DNA of 64,000 bases, from assembly GCA_963682055.1 (NCBI GenBank), contig OY821741.1, positions 69,501 to 133,500 of the forward strand, given 5' to 3'. Below are positions 26,559-39,559 of the stretch, piece by piece. A program made the translations under genes and the position numbers. The notes under the pieces are model-generated. The model had not been told where the DNA came from, made no database searches, and worked only from the letters and a program-made list of their open reading frames with translations. How positions within the stretch are numbered: the first letter of the stretch is position 1; each line of letters opens with the position of its first letter. The stretch comes from Primula veris. Its lineage: Eukaryota; Streptophyta; Magnoliopsida; Ericales; Primulaceae.

Positions 26559-29500
26559 AAAAATGGGCAGAAACGAAGAACGGTAAAAATCGTGTACAAT
26601 AAGCCATAAATCCTAGAAATAAAATGACAATCTAAAATTTCAATAAAAGCGTGAGTTATAGGCCACAAAATCATGCAAAAATGGACAGAAACGAAGAACG
26701 GTAAAAATCGTGTACAATAAGCCATAAATCCATGAAATAAAATGACAATCTAAAATCTCAAAAAAAGCGTGAGTTATACGGCCATAAAATCATGCAAAAA
26801 TAGGCAGAAACGAAGAACGGTAAAAATCGTGTACAATAAGCTCTAAATCCAAGAAATAGAATGACAATCTAAAATCTCAATAAAAGCGTGAGTTATATAC
26901 CACAAAATCATGCAAAAATGGGTAGAAACGAAGAACGGTAAAAATCGTGTACAATAAGCCATAAATCCAAGAAATAAAATGACAATCTAAAATCTCAATA
27001 AAAGCGTGAGTTATAGGCCACAAAATCATGCCAAAATGGGCAGAAACGAAGAACGGTAAAAATCGTGTACAGTAAGCCATAAATCCAAGAAATAAAATGA
27101 CAATCTAAAATCTCAATAAAAGCGTGAGTTATAGGCCACAAAATCATGCAAAAATGGACAGAAACAAAGAACGGTAAAAATCGTGTACAGTAAGCCATAA
27201 ATCCAGGAAATAAAATGACAATCTAAAATCTCAATAAAAGCGTGAGTTATAGGCCACAAAATCATGCAAAAATGGGCAGAAACGAAGAACGGTAAAAATC
27301 GTGTACAATAAGCCATAAATCCAAGAAATAAAATGACAATCTAAAATCTCAATAAAAGCGTGAGTTATAGGCCACAAAATCATGCAAAAATGGGCAGAAA
27401 CGAAGAACGGTAAAAATCGTGTACAATAAGCCATAAATCCTAGAAATAAAATTACAATCTAAAATCTCAATAAAAACGTGAGTTATAGGCCACAAAATCA
27501 TGCAAAAATTGGCAGAAACGAAGAACTGTAAAAATCGTGTACAGTAAGCCATAAATCCAAGAAATAAAATGACAATCTAAAATCTCAATAAAAGCGTGAG
27601 TTATAGGCCACAAAATCATGCCAAATTGGGCAGAAACGAAGAACGGTAAAAATCGTGTACAATAAGCCATAAATCCTAGAAATAAAATGACAATCTAAAA
27701 TCTCAATAAAAGCGTGAGTTATAGGCCACAAAATCATGCAAAAATTGGCAGAAACGAAGAACTGTAAAAATCGTGTACAGTAAGCCATAAATCCAAGAAA
27801 TAAAATGACAATCTAAAATCTCAATAAAAGCGTGAGTTATAGGCCACAAAATCATGCAAAAATGGGCAGAAACGAAGAACGGTAAAAATCGTGTACAATA
27901 AGCCATAAATCCTAGAAATAAAATGACAATCTAAAATCTCAATAAAAGCGTGAGTTATAGGCCACAAAATCATGCAAAAATGGACAGAAACGAAGAACGG
28001 TAAAAATCGTGTACAGTAAGCCATAAATCCATGAAATAAAATGACAATCTAAAATCTCAAAAAAAGCGTGAGTTATAGGCCATAAAATCATGCAAAAATG
28101 GGCAGAAACGAAGAACGGTAAAAATCGTGTACAATAAGCTCTAAATCCAAGAAATAAAATGACAATCTAAAATCTCAATAAAAGCGTGAGTTATAGACCA
28201 CAAAATCATGCAAAAATGGGCAGAAACGAAGAACGGTAAAAATCGTGTACAATAAGCCATAAATCCTAGAAATAAAATGACAATCTAAAATCTCAATAAA
28301 AGCGTGAGTTATAGGCCACAAAATCATGCAAAAATGGGCAGAAACGAAGAACGGTAAAAATTGTGTACAATAAGCCATAAATCCTAGAAATAAAATGACA
28401 ATCTAAAATCTCAATAAAAGCGTGAGTTATAGGCCACAAAATCATGCAAAAATTGGCAGAAACGAAGAACTGTAAAAATCGTGTACAGTAAGCCATAAAT
28501 CCAAGAAATAAAATGACAATCTAAAATCTCAATAAAAGCGTGAGTTATAGGCCACAAAATCATGCAAAAATGGGCAGAAACGAAGAACGGTAAAAATCGT
28601 GTACAATAAGCCATAAATCCTAGAAATAAAATGACAATCTAAAATTTCAATAAAAGCGTGAGTTATAGGCCACAAAATCATGCAAAAATGGACAGAAACG
28701 AAGAACGGTAAAAATCGTGTACAATAAGCCATAAATCCATGAAATAAAATGACAATCTAAAATCTCAAAAAAAGCGTGAGTTATAGGCCACAAAATCATG
28801 CAAAAATGGGCAGAAACGAAGAACGGTAAAAATCGTGTACAATAAGCCATAAATCCTAGAAATAAAATGACAATCTAAAATCTCAATAAAAGCGTGAGTT
28901 ATAGGCCACAAAATCATGCAAAAATGGACAGAAACGAAGAACGGTAAAAATCATGTACAATAAGCCATAAATCCATGAAATAAAATGACAATCTAAAATC
29001 TCAAAAAAAGCGTGAGTTATAGGCCATAAAATCATGCAAAAATGGGCAGAAACGAAGAACGGTAAAAATCGTGTACAATAAGCCATAAATCCTAGAAATA
29101 AAATTACAATCTAAAATCTCAATAAAAACGTGAGTTATAGGCCACAAAATCATGCAAAAATTGGCAGAAACGAAGAACTGTAAAAATCGTGTACAGTAAG
29201 CCATAAATCCAAGAAATAAAATGACAATCTAAAATCTCAATAAAAGCGTGAGTTATAGGCCACAAAATCATGCCAAAATGGGCAGAAACGAAGAACGGTA
29301 AAAATCGTGTACAATAAGCCATAAATCCTAGAAATAAAATGACAATCTAAAATCTCAATAAAAGCGTGAGTTATAGGCCACAAAATCATGCAAAAATTGG
29401 CAGAAACGAAGAACTGTAAAAATCGTGTACAGTAAGCCATAAATCCAAGAAATAAAATGACAATCTAAAATCTCAATAAAAGCGTGAGTTATAGGCCACA

Positions 29501-30745
29501 AAATCATGCAAAAATGGACAGAAACGAAGAACGGTAAAAATCGTGTACAATAAGCCATAAATCCTAGAAATAAAATGACAATCTAAAATCTCAATAAAAG
29601 CGTGAGTTATAGGCCACAAAATCATGCAAAAATGGACAGAAACGAAGAACGGTAAAAATCGTGTACAATAAGCCATAAATCCAAGAAATAAAATGACAAT
29701 CTAAAATCTCTATAAAAGCGTGAGTTATAGGCCACAAAATCATGCAAAAATGGGCAGAAACGAAGAACGGTAAAAATCGTGTACAATAAGCCATAAATCC
29801 TAGAAATAAAATTACAATCTAAAATCTCAATAAAAACGTGAGTTATAGGGCACAAAATCATGCAAAAATTGGCAGAAACGAAGAACTGTAAAAATCGTGT
29901 ACAGTAAGCCATAAATCCAAGAAATAAAATGACAATCTAAAATCTCAATAAAAGCGTGAGTTATAGGCCACAAAATCATGCCAAAATGGGCAGAAACGAA
30001 GAACGGTAAAAATCGTGTACAATAAGCCATAAATCCTAGAAATAAAATGACAATCTAAAATCTCAATAAAAGCGTGAGTTATAGGCCACAAAATCATGCA
30101 AAAATTGGCAGAAACGAAGAACTGTAAAAATCGTGTACAGTAAGCCATAAATCCAAGAAATAAAATGACAATCTAAAATTTCAATAAAAGCGTGAGTTAT
30201 AGGCCACAAAATCATGCAAAAATGGACAGAAACGAAGAACGGTAAAAATCGTGTACAATAAGCCATAAATCCTAGAAATAAAATGACAATCTAAAATCTC
30301 AATAAAAGCGTGAGTTATAGGCCACAAAATCATGCAAAAATGGACAGAAACGAAGAACGGTAAAAATCGTGTACAATAAGCCATAAATCCATGAAATAAA
30401 ATGACAATCTAAAATCTCAAAAAAAGCGTGAGTTATAGGCCATAAAATCATGCAAAAATGGGCAGAAACGAAGAACGGTAAAAATCGTGTACAATAAGCT
30501 CTAAATCCAAGAAATAAAATGACAATCTAAAATCTCAATAAAAGCGTGAATTATAGACCACAAAATCATGCAAAAATGGGCAGAAACGAAGAACGGTAAA
30601 AATCGTGTACAGTAAGCCATAAATCCAAGAAATAAAATGACAATCTAAAATCTCAATAAAAGCGTGAGTTATAGGCCACAAAATCATGCAAAAATGGGCA
30701 GAAACGAAGAACGGTAAAAATCGTGTACAATAAGCCATAAATCCT
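26559..30745. repeat. Array segment related to 18.2-20.2 kb
   Basis: 26.7-27.9 kb resembles 18.2-19.3 kb at an offset of 8492 bp, including the TACGGCC 1-bp insertion, the ATAGGCAG variant, AGCTCT and the TTACAATC monomer. This is a dispersed, not adjacent, copy. Further TTACAATC monomers occur near 27452, 29104 and 29812. The TTACAATC marker is not seen outside 18.9-29.8 kb. A single TATAAAAG variant is at 29711. Confidence 0.78.
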
Positions 30746-33700
30746 AGAAATAAAATGACAATCTAAAATCTCAATAAAAGCGTGAGTTATAGGCCACAAA
30801 ATCATGCAAAAATTGGCAGAAACGAAGAACTGTAAAAATCGTGTACAGTAAGCCATAAATCCAAGAAATAAAATGACAATCTAAAATCTCAATAAAAGCG
30901 TGAGTTATAGGCCACAAAATCATGCAAAAATGGACAGAAACGAAGAACGGTAAAAATCGTGTACAATAAGCCATAAATCCTAGAAATAAAATGACAATCT
31001 AAAATCACAATAAAAGCGTGAGTTATAGGCCACAAAATCATGCAAAAATGGGCAGAAACGAAGAACGGTAAAAATCGTGTACAATAAGCCATAAATCCTA
31101 GAAATAAAATGACAATCTAAAATCTCAATAAAAGCGTGAGTTATAGGCCACAAAATCATGGAAAAATGTACAGAAACGAAGAACGGTAAAAATCGTGTAC
31201 AATAAGCCATAAATCCATGAAATAAAATGACAATCTAAAATCTCAAAAAAAGAGTGAGTTATACGGCCATAAAATCAAGCAAAAATGGGCAGAAACGAAG
31301 AACGGTAAAAATCGTGTACAATAAGCTCTAAATCCAAGAAATAAAATGACAATCTAAAATCTCAATAAAAGCGTGAGTTATAGGCCACAAAATCATGCCA
31401 AAATGGGCAGAAACGAAGAACGGTAAAAATCGTGTACAGTAAGCCATAAATCCAAGAAATAAAATGACAATCTAAAATCTCAATAAAAGCGTGAGTTATA
31501 GGCCACAAAATCATGCAAAAATTGGCAGAAACGAAGAACTGTAAAAATCGTGTACAGTAAGCCATAAATCCAAGAAATAAAATGACAATCTAAAATCTCA
31601 ATAAAAGCGTGAGTTATAGGCCACAAAATCATGCAAAAATGGGCAGAAACGAAGAACGGTAAAAATCGTGTTCAATAAGCCATAAATCCTAGAAATAAAA
31701 TGACAATCTAAAATCTCAATAAAAGCGTGAGTTATAGGCCACAAAATCATGCAAAAATGTACAGAAACGAAGAACGGTAAAAATCGTGTACAATAAGCCA
31801 TAAATCCATGAAATAAAATGACAATCTAAAATCTCAAAAAAAGCGTGAGTTATACGGCCATAAAATCATGCAAAAATGGGCAGAAACGAAGAACGGTAAA
31901 AATCGTGTACAATAAGCTCTAAATCCAAGAAATAAAATGACAATCTAAAATCTCAATAAAAGCGTGATTTATATACCACAAAATCATGCAAAAATGGGTA
32001 GAAACGAAGAACGGTAAAAATCGTGTACAATAAGCCATAAATAAAAGAAATAAAATGACAATCTAAAATCTCAATAAAAGCGTGAGTTATAGGCCACAAA
32101 ATCATGCAAAAATGGGCAGAAACGAAGAACGGTAAAAATCGTGTACAATAAGCCATAAATCCTAGAAATAAAATGACAATCTAAAATCTCAATAAAAGCG
32201 TGAGTTATAGGCCACAAAATCATGCAAAAATTGGCAGAAACGAAGAACTGTAAAAATCGTGTACAGTAAGCCATAAATCCAAGAAATAAAATGACAATCT
32301 AAAATCTCAATAAAAGCGTGAGTTATAGGCCTCAAAATCATGCAAAAATGGGCAGAAACGAAGAACGGTAAAAATCGTGTACAATAAGCCATAAATCCTA
32401 GAAATAAAATGACAATCTAAAATCTCAATAAAAGCGTGAGTTATAGGCCACAAAATCATGCAAAAATGGACAGAAACGAAGAACGGTAAAAATCATGTAC
32501 AATAAGCCATAAATCCATGAAATAAAATGACAATCTAAAATCTCAAAAAAAGCGTGAGTTATATAGGCCATAAAATCATGCAAAAATGGGCAGAAACGAA
32601 GAACGGTAAAAATCGTGTACAATAAGCCATAAATCCTAGAAATAAAATGACAATCTAAAATCTCAATAAAAGCGTGAGTTATATAGGCCACAAAATCATG
32701 CAAAAATGGGCAGAAACGAAAAACGGTAAAAATCGTGTACAATAAGCCATAAATCCTAGAAATAAAATGACAATCTAAAATCTCAATAAAAGCGTGAGTT
32801 ATAGGCCACAAAATCATGCAAAAATTGGCAGAAACGAAGAACTGTAAAAATCGTGTACAGTAAGCCATAAATCCAAGAAATAAAATGACAATCTAAAATC
32901 TCAATAAAAGCGTGAGTTATAGGCCACAAAATCATGCAAAAATGGACAGAAACGAAGAACGGTAAAAATCGTGTACAATAAGCCATAAATCCATGAAATA
33001 AAATGACAATCTAAAATCTCAATAAAAGCGTGAGTTATAGACCACAAAATCATGCAAAAATGGGCAGAAACGAAGAACGGTAAAAATCGTGTACAATAAG
33101 CCATGAATCCAAGAAATAAAATGACAATCTAAAATCTCAATAAAAGCGTGAGTTATAGGCCACAAAATCATGCAAAAATGGGCAGAAACGAAGAACGGTA
33201 AAAATCGTGTACAATAAGCCATAAATCCTATAAATAAAATGACAATCTAAAATCTCAATAAAAGCGTGAGTTATAGGCCACAAAATCATGCAAAAATTGG
33301 CAGAAACGAAGAACTGTAAAAATCGTGTACAGTAAGCCATAAATCCAAGAAATAAAATGACAATCTAAAATCTCAATAAAAGCGTGAGTTATAGGCCACA
33401 AAATCATGCAAAAATTGGCAGAAACGAAGAACTGTAAAAATCGTGTACAGTAAGCCATAAATCCAAGAAATAAAATGACAATCTAAAATCTCAATAAAAG
33501 CGTGAGTTATAGGCCACAAAATCATGCAAAAATGGGCAGAAACGAAGAACGGTAAAAATCGTGTACAATAAGCCATAAATCCTAGAAATAAAATGACAAT
33601 CTAAAATCTCAATAAAAGCGTGAGTTATAGGCCACAAAATCATGCAAAAATGGACAAAAACGAAGAACGGTAAAAATCGTGTACAATAAGCCATAAATCC

Positions 33701-33819
33701 ATGAAATAAAATGACAATCTAAAATCTCAATAAAAGCGTGAGTTATAGACCACAAAATCATGCCAAAATGGGCAGAAACGAAGAACGGTAAAAATCGTGT
33801 ACAATAAGCCATAAATCCA
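30746..33819 (+). repeat. 3074-bp tandem duplication, copy 1 (26 monomers)
   Basis: Recurring markers 3074 bp apart include ATCACAATAAAAG near 31005, CATGGAAAAATG near 31158, AAGAGTGAG near 31252, ATCAAGCAAAAATG near 31274, AGCTCT at 31324 and 31915, GTGTTCAATAAG near 31669, GTGATTTATATACC near 31966, and two 2-bp insertions near 32562 and 32682. The length is 26 x 118 plus 6 (indels +1, +1, +2, +2). 26 monomers is twice the 13-monomer period seen later in the window. Confidence 0.93.
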
Positions 33820-36800
33820 AGAAATAAAATGACAATCTAAAATCTCAATAAAAGCGTGAGTTATAGGCCACAAAATCATGCAAAAATTGGCAGAAACGAA
33901 GAACTGTAAAAATCGTGTACAGTAAGCCATAAATCCAAGAAATAAAATGACAATCTAAAATCTCAATAAAAGCGTGAGTTATAGGCCACAAAATCATGCA
34001 AAAATGGACAGAAACGAAGAACGGTAAAAATCGTGTACAATAAGCCATAAATCCTAGAAATAAAATGACAATCTAAAATCACAATAAAAGCGTGAGTTAT
34101 AGGCCACAAAATCATGCAAAAATGGGCAGAAACGAAGAACGGTAAAAATCGTGTACAATAAGCCATAAATCCTAGAAATAAAATGACAATCTAAAATCTC
34201 AATAAAAGCGTGAGTTATAGGCCACAAAATCATGGAAAAATGTACAGAAACGAAGAACGGTAAAAATCGTGTACAATAAGCCATAAATCCATGAAATAAA
34301 ATGACAATCTAAAATCTCAAAAAAAGAGTGAGTTATACGGCCATAAAATCAAGCAAAAATGGGCAGAAACGAAGAACGGTAAAAATCGTGTACAATAAGC
34401 TCTAAATCCAAGAAATAAAATGACAATCTAAAATCTCAATAAAAGCGTGAGTTATAGGCCACAAAATCATGCCAAAATGGGCAGAAACGAAGAACGGTAA
34501 AAATCGTGTACAGTAAGCCATAAATCCAAGAAATAAAATGACAATCTAAAATCTCAATAAAAGCGTGAGTTATAGGCCACAAAATCATGCAAAAATTGGC
34601 AGAAACGAAGAACTGTAAAAATCGTGTACAGTAAGCCATAAATCCAAGAAATAAAATGACAATCTAAAATCTCAATAAAAGCGTGAGTTATAGGCCACAA
34701 AATCATGCAAAAATGGGCAGAAACGAAGAACGGTAAAAATCGTGTTCAATAAGCCATAAATCCTAGAAATAAAATGACAATCTAAAATCTCAATAAAAGC
34801 GTGAGTTATAGGCCACAAAATCATGCAAAAATGTACAGAAACGAAGAACGGTAAAAATCGTGTACAATAAGCCATAAATCCATGAAATAAAATGACAATC
34901 TAAAATCTCAAAAAAAGCGTGAGTTATACGGCCATAAAATCATGCAAAAATGGGCAGAAACGAAGAACGGTAAAAATCGTGTACAATAAGCTCTAAATCC
35001 AAGAAATAAAATGACAATCTAAAATCTCAATAAAAGCGTGATTTATATACCACAAAATCATGCAAAAATGGGTAGAAACGAAGAACGGTAAAAATCGTGT
35101 ACAATAAGCCATAAATAAAAGAAATAAAATGACAATCTAAAATCTCAATAAAAGCGTGAGTTATAGGCCACAAAATCATGCAAAAATGGGCAGAAACGAA
35201 GAACGGTAAAAATCGTGTACAATAAGCCATAAATCCTAGAAATAAAATGACAATCTAAAATCTCAATAAAAGCGTGAGTTATAGGCCACAAAATCATGCA
35301 AAAATTGGCAGAAACGAAGAACTGTAAAAATCGTGTACAGTAAGCCATAAATCCAAGAAATAAAATGACAATCTAAAATCTCAATAAAAGCGTGAGTTAT
35401 AGGCCTCAAAATCATGCAAAAATGGGCAGAAACGAAGAACGGTAAAAATCGTGTACAATAAGCCATAAATCCTAGAAATAAAATGACAATCTAAAATCTC
35501 AATAAAAGCGTGAGTTATAGGCCACAAAATCATGCAAAAATGGACAGAAACGAAGAACGGTAAAAATCATGTACAATAAGCCATAAATCCATGAAATAAA
35601 ATGACAATCTAAAATCTCAAAAAAAGCGTGAGTTATATAGGCCATAAAATCATGCAAAAATGGGCAGAAACGAAGAACGGTAAAAATCGTGTACAATAAG
35701 CCATAAATCCTAGAAATAAAATGACAATCTAAAATCTCAATAAAAGCGTGAGTTATATAGGCCACAAAATCATGCAAAAATGGGCAGAAACGAAAAACGG
35801 TAAAAATCGTGTACAATAAGCCATAAATCCTAGAAATAAAATGACAATCTAAAATCTCAATAAAAGCGTGAGTTATAGGCCACAAAATCATGCAAAAATT
35901 GGCAGAAACGAAGAACTGTAAAAATCGTGTACAGTAAGCCATAAATCCAAGAAATAAAATGACAATCTAAAATCTCAATAAAAGCGTGAGTTATAGGCCA
36001 CAAAATCATGCAAAAATGGACAGAAACGAAGAACGGTAAAAATCGTGTACAATAAGCCATAAATCCATGAAATAAAATGACAATCTAAAATCTCAATAAA
36101 AGCGTGAGTTATAGACCACAAAATCATGCAAAAATGGGCAGAAACGAAGAACGGTAAAAATCGTGTACAATAAGCCATGAATCCAAGAAATAAAATGACA
36201 ATCTAAAATCTCAATAAAAGCGTGAGTTATAGGCCACAAAATCATGCAAAAATGGGCAGAAACGAAGAACGGTAAAAATCGTGTACAATAAGCCATAAAT
36301 CCTATAAATAAAATGACAATCTAAAATCTCAATAAAAGCGTGAGTTATAGGCCACAAAATCATGCAAAAATTGGCAGAAACGAAGAACTGTAAAAATCGT
36401 GTACAGTAAGCCATAAATCCAAGAAATAAAATGACAATCTAAAATCTCAATAAAAGCGTGAGTTATAGGCCACAAAATCATGCAAAAATTGGCAGAAACG
36501 AAGAACTGTAAAAATCGTGTACAGTAAGCCATAAATCCAAGAAATAAAATGACAATCTAAAATCTCAATAAAAGCGTGAGTTATAGGCCACAAAATCATG
36601 CAAAAATGGGCAGAAACGAAGAACGGTAAAAATCGTGTACAATAAGCCATAAATCCTAGAAATAAAATGACAATCTAAAATCTCAATAAAAGCGTGAGTT
36701 ATAGGCCACAAAATCATGCAAAAATGGACAAAAACGAAGAACGGTAAAAATCGTGTACAATAAGCCATAAATCCATGAAATAAAATGACAATCTAAAATC

Positions 36801-36960
36801 TCAATAAAAGCGTGAGTTATAGACCACAAAATCATGCCAAAATGGGCAGAAACGAAGAACGGTAAAAATCGTGTACAATAAGCCATAAATCCAAGAAATA
36901 AAATGACAATCTAAAATCTCAATAAAAGCGTGAGTTATAGGCCACAAAATCATGCAAAAA
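33820..36960 (+). repeat. 3074-bp tandem duplication, copy 2
   Basis: This copy abuts copy 1. All rare markers recur at +3074, for example AGCTCT at 34398 and 34989 and GTGTTCAATAAG near 34743. I saw no difference at the sites compared, so this is among the youngest events in the window, or an assembly expansion. The match runs slightly past one period, to about 36960. Confidence 0.93.
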
Positions 36961-38075
36961 TGGGCAGAAACGAAGAACGGTAAAAATCGTGTACAATAAG
37001 CCGTAAATCCTAGAAATAAAATGACAATCTAAAATCTCAATAAAAGCGTGAGTTATAGGCCACAAAATCATGCAAAAATTGGCAGAAACGAAGAACTGTA
37101 AAAATCGTGTACAGTAAGCCATAAATCCAAGAAATAAAATGACAATCTAAAATCTCAATAAAAGCGTGAGTTATAGGCCACAAAATCATGCAAAAATGGA
37201 CAGAAACGAAGAACGGTAAAAATCGTGTACAATAAGCCATAAATCCTAGAAATAAAATGACAATCTAAAATCTCAATAAAAGCGTGAGTTATAGGCCACA
37301 AAATCATGCAAAAATGGACAGAAACGAATAACGGTAAAAATCGTGTACAATAAGCCATAAATCCATGAAATAAAATGACAATCTAAAATCTCAATAAAAG
37401 CGTGAGTTATAGACCACAAAATCATGCAAAAATGGGCAGAAACGAAGAACGGTAAAAATCGTGTACAATAAGCCATAAATCCAAGAAATAAAATGACAAT
37501 CTAAAATCTCAATAAAAGCGTGAGTTATAGGCCACAAAATCATGCAAAAATGGGCAGAAACGAAGAACGGTAAAAATCGTGTACAATAAGCCATAAATCC
37601 TAGAAATAAAATGACAATCTAAAATCTCAATAAAAGCGTGAGTTATAGGCCACAAAATCATGCAAAAATTGGCAGAAACGAAGAACTGTAAAAATCGTGT
37701 GCAGTAAGCCATAAATCCAAGAAATAAAATGACAATCTAAAATCTCAATAAAAGCGTGAGTTATAGGCCACAAAATCATGCAAAAATGGACAGAAACGAA
37801 GAACGGTAAAAATCGTGTACAATAAGCCATAAATCCTAGAAATAAAATGACAATCTAAAATCTCAATAAAAGCGTGAGTTATAGGCCACAAAATCATGCA
37901 AAAATGGACAGAAACGAAGAACGGTAAAAATCGTGTACAATAAGCCATAAATCCATGAAATAAAATGACAATCTAAAATCTCAATAAAAGCGTGAGTTAT
38001 AGACCACAAAATCATGCAAAAATGGGCAGAAACGAAGAACGGTAAAAATCGTGTACAATAAGCCATAAATCCAAG
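36306..38075 (+). repeat. 1770-bp tandem duplication, copy 1 (15 monomers)
   Basis: Markers such as GGACAAAAACG near 36726, AAGCCGTAAATCC near 37000 and AACGAATAACGG near 37324 recur at +1770. The copy overlaps the end of the 3074-bp duplication, so that event supplied part of the sequence duplicated here. All monomers are 118 bp. Confidence 0.9.
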
Positions 38076-39559
38076 AAATAAAATGACAATCTAAAATCTC
38101 AATAAAAGCGTGAGTTATAGGCCACAAAATCATGCAAAAATTGGCAGAAACGAAGAACTGTAAAAATCGTGTACAGTAAGCCATAAATCCAAGAAATAAA
38201 ATGACAATCTAAAATCTCAATAAAAGCGTGAGTTATAGGCCACAAAATCATGCAAAAATTGGCAGAAACGAAGAACTGTAAAAATCGTGTACAGTAAGCC
38301 ATAAATCCAAGAAATAAAATGACAATCTAAAATCTCAATAAAAGCGTGAGTTATAGGCCACAAAATCATGCAAAAATGGGCAGAAACGAAGAACGGTAAA
38401 AATCGTGTACAATAAGCCATAAATCCTAGAAATAAAATGACAATCTAAAATCTCAATAAAAGCGTGAGTTATAGGCCACAAAATCATGCAAAAATGGACA
38501 AAAACGAAGAACGGTAAAAATCGTGTACAATAAGCCATAAATCCATGAAATAAAATGACAATCTAAAATCTCAATAAAAGCGTGAGTTATAGACCACAAA
38601 ATCATGCCAAAATGGGCAGAAACGAAGAACGGTAAAAATCGTGTACAATAAGCCATAAATCCAAGAAATAAAATGACAATCTAAAATCTCAATAAAAGCG
38701 TGAGTTATAGGCCACAAAATCATGCAAAAATGGGCAGAAACGAAGAACGGTAAAAATCGTGTACAATAAGCCGTAAATCCTAGAAATAAAATGACAATCT
38801 AAAATCTCAATAAAAGCGTGAGTTATAGGCCACAAAATCATGCAAAAATTGGCAGAAACGAAGAACTGTAAAAATCGTGTACAGTAAGCCATAAATCCAA
38901 GAAATAAAATGACAATCTAAAATCTCAATAAAAGCGTGAGTTATAGGCCACAAAATCATGCAAAAATGGACAGAAACGAAGAACGGTAAAAATCGTGTAC
39001 AATAAGCCATAAATCCTAGAAATAAAATGACAATCTAAAATCTCAATAAAAGCGTGAGTTATAGGCCACAAAATCATGCAAAAATGGACAGAAACGAATA
39101 ACGGTAAAAATCGTGTACAATATGCCATAAATCCATGAAATAAAATGACAATCTAAAATCTCAATAAAAGCGTGAGTTATAGACCACAAAATCATGCAAA
39201 AATGGGCAGAAACGAAGAACGGTAAAAATCGTGTACAATAAGCCATAAATCCAAGAAATAAAATGACAATCTAAAATCTCAATAAAAGCGTGAGTTATAG
39301 GCCACAAAATCATGCAAAAATGGGCAGAAACGAAGAACGGTAAAAATCGTGTACAATAAGCCATAAATCCTAGAAATAAAATGACAATCTAAAATCTCAA
39401 TAAAAGCGTGAGTTATAGGCCACAAAATCATGCAAAAATTGGCAGAAACGAAGAACTGTAAAAATCGTGTACAGTAAGCCATAAATCCAAGAAATAAAAT
39501 GACAATCTAAAATCTCAATAAAAGCGTGAGTTATAGGCCACAAAATCATGCAAAAATGG
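38076..39559 (+). repeat. 1770-bp tandem duplication, copy 2 (partial)
   Basis: This copy abuts copy 1. One private substitution makes TATGCC near 39121 where copy 1 has TAAGCC. Homology ends near 39560, where GGGC here faces GGAC in copy 1. Confidence 0.88.
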
